A stretch of DNA of 64,000 bases from Utricularia gibba (Eukaryota > Streptophyta > Magnoliopsida > Lamiales > Lentibulariaceae), in NCBI GenBank assembly GCA_002189035.1, contig NEEC01000010.1, forward strand, positions 3,348,001 to 3,412,000, read 5' to 3'. The position numbers were made by a program, and so were the translations under genes. The notes under the pieces are model-generated. The model was not told where the DNA came from and ran no database searches. It saw only the letters and a program-made list of their open reading frames with translations. How positions within the stretch are numbered: position 1 is the stretch's first letter; the number at the start of each line of letters is the position of its first letter. This document shows positions 25,701-37,054 of the stretch, one piece after another.

Positions 25701-28700
25701 TGCGTGAATATTTTTTTGCTATCAGATCATTTCCACCCACATCCCTACCATCAACTTCTTCGCTCTTTGAATTTTTCGCCTGAATAGAGATCTCTGGTGC
25801 ATCTTCTGAATCGTCTGGTTCCACTTTATGCAAATCGGATTTCTCATTTGATACGCCATTCTTCAGAGGAACTTCAGCAGATGCCTGATTTTCTCCATAG
25901 CTTGAAGGTTTTTCTGAACCCTGCAGAGTGCTGTCTGCTTCAGCCTTTCTGGAAAATTCATTGTTTATTTTCATATCTTGAAGTCCAACATCCATTTCCA
26001 TTTTGATGTCTGATATTACTTTATTCATGAAAGATGGTGGAGAAAGTAAGGCATCACTACTTTTATCTCCAACTCCATCCTGAGGCTTCACATCAGTATT
26101 TCCAATGTCTGAATTTCCCTTTCCATTATTACCATTTATGATCAGGAATGTGCCCGAAACATAAGCCTGATTTTCCAGCACTGGCAAATCGTCACATGTT
26201 ACAGAAGTATCAGAAGCAGAAGCCGATTCCAACTTCATGGCCTTGTCTAAGGTACCAACAATCAATACATCATCAGAATGATCTAGAATTTCTCTGTCCT
26301 TATCTTTGTTGCTACCCAATGTATCGCTAATGCAGGAAGATAGCTCATCTTCAGAGGTCTTATCGACTGTCAAGGGAATTTCTTGATAACTCAAAGAAGC
26401 TTCCATAGGATGATTCCCATCAAATACCAAGCTTCTTTCAATGTCTGTTTCTCCTTTTTCTTCAGAAGCAATACTGACATGAACACCTCTCTTCATGCAA
26501 TCTCCACTTGTCTCATCAAAATTCAGAGCATCAGCAGCACCATTCATCGTATCAGAAATTTCCATTGTTGCCAAAGCAGATGTTGGTGGTGATACATTTG
26601 CAGTTTCAAATATCAAATGTGATCCAGATGAAGTAGGTTCTTTGTTCACTATTTCAGCCTCCGAGAGTTGAGATGGCTGAAGCATCGATGGCTGGTTGAA
26701 ATCCTGAAAAGAATAAGTAAAAAAAAAAGCTCATATTGAGCGTTCTATACACTGTGCGTGCTATATACATCTGGATCAACATAAAGCAACCAGAATACTG
26801 ACCGGCTCCTGTTTGCAGCCCATTTTACTTTGCTTATGTTCAAAGGAGTCAACAGGTCTATCGCTAACTTCTTCAACAGAGCTTGCTGAAGATGATGCAA
26901 TATCCTGACTGTTCAGCCCATCCCTTTGTACAGTCAATGACTCTGATGATACAGCTAATGTAACTGATGGCACAGCACCCGGTTTTGATTGTGGCACTGA
27001 ACTTGAAGATGAAAGATCAAGGTCCCTTTTGGGGGAAAACAGTCCCTCCTCGTCTGCCGTTGAACTAGAAGCAGAAGAAAGATCTTTGTCGAAATGAGAT
27101 CCGAGAGTTGGTTTTACAGTATCCTGCAGAGATAGAGGATTAACAGGCTATAACTAACATGACCAAACCCTTATCAAATGATTATTCCGTTCAATAGGAC
27201 AATAAAAAATTTTTGTTACGGACCAACTAACCTGGTTATAGAACCTCGGAAGCTGAGAAGTAGATGGAACATGTGAGCCACTCATGGCAACAGGGTTCAA
27301 AGCAGGGAAAAACATGGAATTTATGTTGTAGGAGTTAGGATAAAAATTCATTGGGTAATTAGGAGGAAATGACTGAATAGTTTGTGATTGAGGAGGCACA
27401 TTTAGATGTAGCTTGGGACCTGGTGATACCTCAAGCTTCAATTCTTCATGAGTATCCGGGTGAGTAATCTTGACGGGTTTACGAGTAGTGCCATGTTTTC
27501 CAACTTGCTGAGGTGAATAGTGGTGGCCAAAGTTAAGTGCCGCGCTACCCAACTGCGGAGTCATCTGATGTGCCATCTGTCCTGGCAAGTTAAAGCCTTG
27601 GGCCTGAAGCATCATCTCTTGAGACTGCATCGGGTGTGGCTGGAGGCCAGGGATGAAAATTGGCTGCTGCATTGGAGGGTTTCCCATAGGTATGTGCATA
27701 GGGATGGGAATAGGGATTGATGCTCCTGGGAGGGTCTGAGAGTGGATCTGGGGGCTCGGACCCCCAAACTGAATAGGGAGTTGTGGATGGTGAAATGACA
27801 TTTGCATCGGCATACTAGAGACAGGCTGTGCAGCAGGCTTCTGAGATTGAGTCTTTGGAGGGGCAGCTGAAGGTTGTGTCTCTCTCGTGGATTTGAGTCC
27901 TTGCTGCTGAGCTTCATCAGCAATCCTGTGGTCAAGACTCCCTTCGTTCTTCTTCAGCAAATGCTGCTTTAGAAGAGATGGGTTTGGGATACCAGGAGCC
28001 GCCCTTGCAGGCACTGGGCGGACCTGCTAAATGAAAATAAGGTGTATACGGTTCTTTTAAGTCAAGATAATCCAGAAAAAAACTTTAAATTTGAGAAAAT
28101 ATAAGGAGAACTTGAGAATCATGATTAAAGTTTCCATTATCAACACGTTTGTGGATCGGGGAAAAATGAAAGCGGCACAAAGATGAGCAAAAAAATCATG
28201 TACCAACCTGAGATTTTTTCTGTTCATCCAAGTTTGGAGGAGCAGAGCTTGTGCGAGCAGGGATCTATGAGAATACATACACTTAAAAACTTGGGAATCA
28301 AAGAATAAGGATAGGAATGGGGAACTACATAATATCACACATGCAGCCTCAAGGGCTGATTAAGAAATTATACATCTTGGAACTTCAAACTACCTGTACT
28401 CCATTAACAACACCAGCACTGATGGATCCAAACTGCAGCGGAAATGACCTAGATGCATCCTCTGAGACATGACGAGGGAAGGAAAAAAAATTAATATCAT
28501 CAATTAATAAAAGCACGAGATATCCACATCACATTCTGCCCATAAACAAGCACACGAAAACTGAATCAAGATGGAAACAAATATTTATAACCTTTTGCGG
28601 GGGTGGCTTGGACTTTAGAGTCAGAAGTAACAGAAGAAGAATATGACAGTGAAGCCAAAGCGGAAACATTAGAGGATGAGAATGTAGAATCAGAATCCTT

Positions 28701-29298
28701 TGTAACCTTCAGAGTCTGAATATCTTTCACCACAGCAGCGTTAGAGTTACTTTCAGCAGGCAGCACGTGAGATTCGCCTGCAGAAACACTATCATTAGAC
28801 ATAAACAGAAAAAATTAAGCCAAAGCTTTTGCATTGACCTATAATAACTCGAATGAGCAACGAACCCTTAAATATGTAAATACAAAAACGGAATCTAAAA
28901 TCCTGTACCACGGTTGCCTGAAGCTTGCGTTGCAGAGGCTAAATCGACATCTGGGTTTCTTGCCCTTGACTGCCCCCATTGTGCAGTGCCAGGATGCTTC
29001 TTGAAACTGATTCAAACAGTCGCATTCATGAATGAAAACAGCCGCACAAACCCGCGTGCATCACACCACATTGACAAATCCAAAACATAAGCACGTTAAG
29101 GAATGCAATCCATTGCGAAAATGCTCCCAGCGCGTACCTGCGAGTAATGGAGTCAGAGGCGGCGGATGGGGCGCCGCCACCGCCTTTAACTGGGATGCTG
29201 CCTTGATAGTGTCCCCGCTGATTCGAGCTGCCGGATCGAGCGGTTTTCCTGTACTGCGCAGAATCGTTCCTCTCACTTCTAGATTGATTATGGGACAT
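22789..29298 (-). CDS. EIF4G: Eukaryotic translation initiation factor 4G (eIF4G; one frame break in last MA3 exons)
   Basis: Ten exons (minus): 29298-29138, 29006-28909, 28777-28592, 28461-28394, 28264-28208, 28023-27232, 27123-26803, 26703-23756, 23381-23188, 23119-22789. They give 1,718 residues, the usual plant eIF4G size, if one base is added at the CCC 23204-23206. The N-terminus MSHNQSRSERND is plant eIF4G-like. A KPVKITHPDTHEELKL block lies near residue 380. The eIF4E-binding site YSRKFLLKF is near residue 893. MIF4G (from LNKLTPQNFEKLFQRV) covers about 1085-1330 and binds eIF4A/RNA. MA3 covers about 1525-1640. eIF4G is the scaffold joining the cap complex to the 40S subunit. A 5'-UTR intron is likely (donor CCAG|GTGAG at 29510, acceptor at 29346). 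Confidence 0.93.
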
Positions 29299-30857
29299 AA
29301 ATCCTGGCCCTCGACACAATCGATTTTCTTGAAAGTGTAACCACCTACAGAAATCCACCGATCGCATTCAACGTCGAAGAAACAAAAAGAAGCCATCCAT
29401 CTCACTCCCCTCCGGTTCACAGTGCACAAAGTGCCCAAATTCGACAAAATTCTGTCAATCCCTTCAAATATGCGGCACACAACGAGTGATGAATTCGATT
29501 TACCTCTCACCTGGAGTGGACGACTGAGAGAAATCAGAGTCGCTATCGGAGGATGTCAATGGCGAAAGCCATGCCCAGAGACCATGGTTGATAACAGATG
29601 AAGGTGGGGGTAATGGAGGAGCCCAAGAAGAAGCACGATTTTATCGAGGGACTTCCCTTGATCTTCCTAATCACGTTTCAGATCCCTTTTTATTGTTTCT
29701 TAATCCTGCTACTTTAGTGTGTTATTTACCCCATAATACACAATACAAAATTCATTATATTACCTCAAAAACAAACATTTTATCTAATATTTTAAATGGA
29801 AAAAAAACATTTCGAAATTGTGGTGTGTGTCAAATTAAAAATTAATTCGTAATCTGTGAGTTAATTGTGATTAAACTTTTTATTATAAATAGCCATTTAC
29901 CCGTTCAAATACTAAATCCTCATTAATTAAATACGTTGATGGCGTTGGGTTGGATGAATTCCGGAGTTGATTGGATTGGATGCTTTTCATCTCTTTCGAA
30001 GTTGGTATATGCTTCTGCAGATTGGCCGTTAGGTCATCTGGAACTGCTTTTCATCTTGGGGAGGCGGAGTGGACTTCGCGGACCTCCTCCATACCATACG
30101 AGGGAGGAACTAGTTTCTTGGGGGGTCACTGCTTGGCTTGGCAGACTCTTTGATCGTCATCAATCATTTCTACGGCATCTCTGTTATAATGTTGTTTTGT
30201 TTTGCATGGATCGTCTTCTCTCCATCTGACGATCCTCGGCTTGCGGACGAAACCGATATGAGAGACATCGGCATGTAGTTCGCTCCGGGCGTGAAAGAGC
30301 TCTATTGAGCGCCAACTCCGGCACTGGAATTGGCTTCAACACTTGGTCGAAAGTGAGCAGGACCCCCTCATCGGGAGTCAATTGGGGAGCGAGGATATCC
30401 AAAAGGATAGGCCTTGCCTTGAAGGCGATGCGCGTATGATGGATTTGGTTGATCCGCAGTGCCTACAGAGGCGACGCTTTTAAGATGTGGGTGGAGATTA
30501 TTGACCAAAGGAAGGAAGGAAGGCTGGACTTCCGAACTCACATTACATTTTTAGACTTTAGGCTTCATCATTTTCCCCCTTTCAGTGTGCATTTCATGGT
30601 TGTCCAAAATATTCATAAAAAAGAAACACATAAATATGAAGTCCAAGTCGGGTCGTCGTTGAATTTGGAGGAGATGTTGTAATAGAAATCGAGCTGTCAA
30701 TCGGGGGCATCGCTTTGATGCTATGGCTCTCGTAGATTCAAACAGAAAAATATAAAAGGAAAGATCTTGGGCTCTCTCCCGCTGGTTCATAGTTGTAGAG
30801 GGATTGGATTGAAGGAATTCGCCAGCAAGACGAGGATCTCAGCCTTCAGTTGCAAAA
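29299..30857. other. Divergent eIF4G/SYP132 upstream region with an unexplained higher-GC stretch
   Basis: Right of the eIF4G leader (to about 29560) lies AT-rich sequence, then from about 29930 to 30560 a clearly higher-GC stretch with open frames on both strands (e.g. minus 30402-30184) that match nothing I recognise. It may be a worn transposon fragment or an unknown exon. The last ~300 bp should hold the SYP132 leader. Confidence 0.35.
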
Positions 30858-33350
30858 ATGAATGATCTTTTGTCGGTGGGTTTTCTTACACTCCTTTCTC
30901 GTTTTGTTTTGAATCTGTTGCAACCAAATGGGTTTTGGTAGTTGGAGATCCTGTATTGGGATGCAGCAGCTGCTATTTTATACATGGAAAAATTGATTGA
31001 TTGCCTGGCTTAACCTGAGGAACTGTTTCTGGGTTTTGTTTGTGAGGTTCAAAAGACTAAAACACATTGTGATCAAGCTGGAACCTTGATCAGTGTTGAT
31101 TTCAGTAGTTTCAACCTGTGATCTGATGCAAAATTTTATTTATTCGTTCTCTCTCTCTCTCTTTTTTTTTTCTTTGTTCTTTGAAAAAATGTCGTTGTTA
31201 GAAAGTTAAGAGCTTGCACCCTGTCTAAGGTTCTGCTGGGATGTCTAGGAGAGATGCGTGCATGAGAATCATCTCTCTATCTATCATGTGTATTTTTAGG
31301 ATTCATTTCCCAGTTCCCGGGAACAAGGGAACAGGATTGGTGACATCGAAATGGGAACTGAGAGATCTTCCGCCGACCTGGGACTAGGAGATTTCTTCAA
31401 GAAGGTTGGCGCTCAATTTGGCTCCATCCAGATCATTAAGAAAGCATCGATATTCTTTCTGTGAACTTTCTTTTTTTGCGGCCTAAAATGATTTGGATCT
31501 GCAGAAGTTGGGTTTGAAGTGCTGCTTATGCTGCCCTAATGTTTCTTTTATGCATCTTCGGTGTAGGTTCAAGAGATAGAGAAACAGTATGAAAAAGTCA
31601 ACAGCATACTCAGAAAGCTTCAGGTGCTCAGTGATTATTATTTTTTTTTTTTTGTTAGCTTGCATGTCTGTCATATCAGAATACTGATAACCTTCTATTT
31701 TGAGGATTTTCCAGCATTAGTACTCTGGAATACAACTTAGATCTCATTTTCTGCCAGTCTTTGATTTTAAACCTCATTCCACCCAATTGCAGGAGGCTCA
31801 TGAGGAATCCAAAGCTGTTACAAAGGCTGCTGCCATGAAAGGTTAGCTTTTTGATTTTGAGGGTGCTGCGTTTAAAAGTTTTTCGTACTGACTATTGGCC
31901 TTCCTGAAAGATTTGTCTTCCTAAAGGAGGCTTATGCAAGCTTAGGTATCCTTAAATAGATATTTGTTTTTGCGAAAGGATATCATCATAAAGATTCAAA
32001 GTTGTTCCTGTTCATGATTGATTTATGAATAATTCAGCAATCAAAAAGCATATGGAGAAAGATGTTGATGAAGTTGGAAAAATTGCTCGCTCAATCAAAT
32101 TAAAAATTGAGGAGCTTGACAGAGAGGTGAGTCATTTTTTGTAGGTTTTGAGAAGCTTTGTGGGGTATTGACTTCTTTCTTTTCTAGAATTTATCCAACA
32201 GGCAAAAACCTGGATGTGGAAAGGGTTCCGGTGTTGATAGATCAAGAACAGCAGCAACAGTGTAATGCTGTTGTTCCCCTGTTTTCTTTTTATCATATGC
32301 AACGTGGGTTATCAAGAAGTTATATCCTAATGAACCACATCTGAATTTGCAGGGCTTTGAAGAAAAAGTTCAAAGACAAAATGGCTGAGTTCCAGGTATG
32401 CAGCTCACATTGTACAAGGTTGCTCTGAAATTCCCATCTTCAGCCTATAGATCTCTCTGCATGTACCTTTCAGACTCTGAGGGAAAACATCCATCAAGAG
32501 TATCGTGAGGTTATCGAGAGGCGTGTGTTTGCAGGTGATAACATTGTATTGTATAGCATCTAACACCAGGAGAGCTTGCTGTTTTTAGTGCCTAATTGTG
32601 AAATTTGGATTCCAGTGACTGGCAGTCGAGCGGATGAAGCGGTGATAAAATGCATTCCTCATTTTTCTCCAAATGTCTTGTTGTTATCTGGCTGTTTTTA
32701 ATCTTAAAGACTCTCCCAGTAGGCCATTGATAAGTTAATAGAAACTGGGGACAGCGAGCAAATATTCCAAAAGGCTATACAGGAACAAGGTCGTGGCCAG
32801 GTATCCCTCTCTCTTCTGTATTCTCACTGTGGAGTTCCCTGTTGCAAATAGAATGTTTCCAGCTTTTTGAGATTCTTCTGGTCTGGCAGATTGTGGAGAC
32901 TGTAGCTGAAATTCAAGAGAGGCATGATGCAGTTAGAGATTTGGAAAAGAAGCTCCTCGATCTACAACAGGTGCACAGCGTAGTAGTCATAAGCAGACTT
33001 GCTTTGTCCTGATTTCACCATTGACTTGTCTTGCAGATCTTCTTGGACATGGCTGTATTGGTTGACGCTCAAGGCGACATGCTTAACAACATTGAATCAC
33101 AGGTAAAACAATGTTTTTTATTCTTGTCCGATGGCCTCAATTTCTGTCTGAACATGTGCTGGTTTCAACATACCAGGTCTCATCAGCAGTGGAGCATGTC
33201 CAGTCCGGCAACACCGCCCTCCAGAAAGCGAAAACTTTGCAAAAGAGCTCAAGAAAATGGATGTGCATCGGCATCATCATCCTTCTCATCATTATCGTGA
33301 TCGTGGTAGTCGGTGTACTGAAGCCATGGCAGAGCAGAAATGGAGCCTAG
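30858..33350 (+). CDS. SYP132: Plasma-membrane Qa-SNARE syntaxin, SYP132-like
   Basis: Thirteen exons: 30858-30875, 31300-31404, 31567-31623, 31793-31841, 32038-32126, 32188-32261, 32353-32395, 32474-32534, 32616-32641, 32723-32800, 32890-32970, 33037-33102, 33177-33350. Phases all match; 306 residues. Starts MNDLLS. The Habc region includes [19 protein letters not shown] and [17 protein letters not shown] linker reads [19 protein letters not shown]. The Qa-SNARE motif contains [20 protein letters not shown] and [14 protein letters not shown]. The C-terminal anchor is [23 protein letters not shown]13 syntaxins mediate constitutive secretion and cell-plate and symbiotic/defence exocytosis at the plasma membrane. 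The multi-exon structure also fits SYP13, as SYP11/12 genes have few introns. Confidence 0.94.
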
Positions 33351-33813
33351 ACCCTCCTCCACCAGCCAATGTTGTACTGTGCATTAGTTGAATTCTTCGG
33401 CTATTTGCTTTTGTTGGTGAGTGAACCAGCGTTTTGATTTCGCGGTCCCTGACATTTGCTGAATAACAGTGAGGAATTCCATCCAAGTAACAAGTGATGC
33501 TCCCTGCTTGCAGCATTTAGATCCTTGTACATCAACAGTTTTAGCACTGCCTAGTGACCTTCTCCAGGAAAATGTATTGATTCTTTAAGAAATGGTAACT
33601 TTTTCACGGTGATAAAACTGTAAAAGAATACAATACAAGTTCATGGTACACATTATACAGACTAGTAAGGGAACTCCGCTTATTATTTTCCCATAAGGTG
33701 TAAAATATATGACTTTTACAATCAGTGAATGTTGCAGTGGAAAAAGAAAACAGCATAAAAGAACAAGGAGCAGTAACTTACTTGAGGAAAGGATCAAGGA
33801 AGGAATGAGATTG
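33351..33813. other. 3' regions of convergent SYP132 and DUF632 genes
   Basis: Spacer of 463 bp with no gene seen. Confidence 0.3.
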
Positions 33814-36195
33814 TTATATTGCATAAGAGCATTTGCATACCATTTCCAGAGCATCAGTCACCAATGCAGAAAAGCTGGCCATTGCCTGAAAAACTCCAGG
33901 AAGCCCTGTTTGAATGTTGTTCAGGGTCATTCCTCTCGTTACTTCCACAGCCTTCGAATGCTTAGCCTTCTCGTCCTCGACTCTTTTCCGATATACTGTG
34001 AGCTCGGCCTTCTTCTCTGCCAAAGGATCCCGTGCATCCAAAATGTTGGCAGCGGAGTGGTCAGGAGGAGCCAACCCAACCATGGAGTATGACTTGTAGT
34101 ACTTTTGCTCAATACTTTTTAAAGATGAAGTTTTCTTCTCAAGCTTCTTGGATGCATTGTCTGTTCTCTTCTTCATCTTAAGCTCCTCAAGTTGTTTTGT
34201 AGAAATCGAACGGATGATGTTATTGAAACTCTTGATGGATTCAGAAGCAACTGTGTCCGGGACACGATCCACACCAAGCTTCCACTGCTCAATAAATGTG
34301 TAAACCTGTTCAAGATGTCTGGTTTCAACTCCACCAGGCGGCTCCACGTTATTCACGGGTATTAACGTGAGCTTGAACCAGCCATTGATGGAGGTGATGA
34401 AATCACGGTGATATTTCATAACACGGCAGAAGCTGGAGTGCCATGCCGATACTGCAACATCAAGATCACGAGTTGCTTGGCAGTGCATATCAGAAGTTGA
34501 TTCGAGTTCTGGTGTTGGATTAACTAGGCCAAGAACTTGCTGCACTATATCCTTCTGCATCTCATGAGACTGATGCATTGACCTCCACATGTACATGAAT
34601 CTACATAAGTTTTCATTTCATTTCATCAGGCATAGTGTATGGATTCACATATCAAAAGTTCAAAAGAAAATTCTCTTACGCATGGCAAAGTTCAATCAGC
34701 TGGGGGATGAGATGAGAGTCTCTGAGTCCAACAATGGCTGATGAAGTAGTTGATACAGCCTGAGAAGTCACCAACATTAGGGACTGAAGCCTTTTTATCG
34801 ATGCCTTCGTCTTGTCGAGTTCCGATTCATCTTTGCCACGATACTCCTGACTCTGAAGTGTAGCTAACTTCTTTTCATGCTCCATTTTTATTCCTTCTCT
34901 GGTCTTCACTTCCTGATACAGTTTCTTTTCCCAAGCCAATAACCGATCGAGTGAGGAGCACAAGCTCTTCGCACCATCAACAGTTTTAGGCTCCAACTCA
35001 TACTTAACAGACAAAGGGGGCTTTGAAGTCCAGCTTGAGCTCAAATTACTGAAGATGCCACTAGAGTGATAGATTGTCTCTGTCATACCAAATGCAATTT
35101 TGAAGAACAAACTTCCCTTGATTAGTAAATGATTAACAATAAGACAGCAACAATAACATCAGTGCTTACTTTTCAACTGTTTGAAGCTTCGATCAATCTG
35201 TTCCCTGCCAAGTTCAAGGATATCAGAGACTTGCTCCCCTGCATTGGCAGCTTCTTCAAAGTGTTCCTTGAGAGCAGAAGCAATTTCCATGAAGTTCCTG
35301 TGCCGCAAAATCATTCTCCTCTCAGGATTTGCGTTCACTCCTGAGTTATCATTTCCCCACCTACCAGAGGAATCAGACGACAGTTGCTTCTCAGTTTCTA
35401 CATTGGATTGCGGCTCAAATGCAGAAGCAGATTCCTTGAAATCTCCTTCTTCATCGCTAGAAGAATTACTGGTGCTGATGATGTTATCATCATGATCTCC
35501 CCATTCGCTGCATTCAATCTCTTCCTTCATACCCCCCTGTTCGCCATCCCTTTCACTCTTCACATGGAATGTATAGGACGATGCAGTGTCATCAAGCTTA
35601 CTGGGCAGATCATCGGTGTCATGGAGATCACCGTGCGAGTATTTGTTATCATCTGAGTCTCCAATTTTGTCGAGTTTATTGAAGTACTCGGAGTCGGGAG
35701 GTGAAGGAGGGGGTAAAAGTTATCCCAATTCCACATTGATGATTCCTGAGAAGGGGTGTTTGCGTATACTGAACTTCGATCTCTCGCTGTTGGAAAGCGA
35801 GTTGCCTGGCGCGAGGAAGCGAAGCTGGATTCCGATAGGATGTGGGGAATCCTGACTGGCTTTCTCCGAGGGGGTGGCGGCGGCGGAGGTGTATCACGGT
35901 GAACTCGGGAAGGTGTATCACGGTGAGCGTGGGAAGACGTCGGAGGTGGCGGAGAAGGAGATGGGGCGGATACGGAGGATCGGAGTACGGTAGGAGCATG
36001 ATCGGTGACGGATAAGCGTTCGCCGGAGGCGAAGGTGAGGAGTGCAGAAGCAGTTAAACGGAGGGAGCGAGTGTAGTCGGAGTGGGCGGCAGCGAGGTGG
36101 TGGCGTGAATGAACAGTCGCCTTCATGAGGCGACGGCGCTCCTTGCACCGACGCAGAGTGTCGTCGTTATCAAGCTTAGACTCCGTGCAGCCCAT
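33814..36195 (-). CDS. DUF630/DUF632 protein, NRG2/REL2-like (frame break near 35711)
   Basis: Three exons (minus): 36195-35170, 35079-34680, 34600-33814. With one base added in the G5 run 35709-35713 (C5 on the coding strand) they give 737 residues. The start ATG 36195 yields [20 protein letters not shown], a DUF630 N-terminus with a likely N-myristoylation glycine. A proline/serine-rich stretch and MWNWDNFYP follow, then an acidic linker. DUF632 begins around [20 protein letters not shown] and runs to the end: [45 protein letters not shown] and AWH-type helices. Family members include Arabidopsis NRG2 (nitrate signalling) and rice REL2 (leaf shape, plasma membrane). The exact role here is unknown. 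Confidence 0.85.
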
Positions 36196-37054
36196 TTCGT
36201 CATAACCAGGCAGCCAAGCCGCAAAACACTCGCATGGAGACGACGCTGGGCATTGGCTGCTCAAAAAAAGAATTCTTCAAAAAAAAAAAAATATTCCCCC
36301 GCGGCTTGACATCACCATCCCGGCCATGCATTGCATCTCATCCCCCCCTCATAAACAGCCAGCTACCAGACAGGAAAATAAATTGCATTTCGGTGGACGT
36401 CGAGTAGAATATTCCAAAAAAACTTCTCCATGAACGCACATAAACTAGTAGTTTTATTTCATAAATAATATATGTTTCCATTTTTAAAAAGAAACGAATT
36501 TATTCGGTAGAAAAAGCAGAGGATTTTTTTTTGGAATAAAGGAAAAAGTATACTCAGATGTTGATTCGGGTTGCAATCCCTAGGAAGCTCCACTCTCCCT
36601 TCCGTTTTTCATGAAAGGGTAAAACAACCAAAAAAGAAAAGGGGAACTTGAAATTGACCTGTTGCAGGTTGCTGAGATGACGAATGGGTTGGAGGTCCCT
36701 CTCCTCATCACATCCATCGGTCCCCTTTGTCGAAACTTACCCGTGTGCTCTGCGACCGGAAATCATAGACCACTCGTTCAAATAGCGCAACATTTGATGT
36801 TAGGTAGAGCAATGCTTCAAATCAAAACTTCTGAAACGAAGCCGACTGAAGAATAAGCATGCGATATGAAAAGAGCATGATTAGTTATTCACTTCGTTTT
36901 TTTCAGTGATACGGAACAAGGATCGACCATGCCACGGTTAGATGTCACACGAGGTGCACAAATGTCAGGGCAGGGAGGATCTAAAGCGTCCCCCACCACG
37001 TTCTTAATGCCAAAACATGTACCTAAGAAGAAGGATCTTACCATGTGACAGCAT
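36196..37054. other. Promoter of DUF632 gene and 3' region of LCMT1 gene
   Basis: Mixed AT-rich sequence; no supported coding region. Small frames around 36662-36856 have no family resemblance. Confidence 0.3.
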
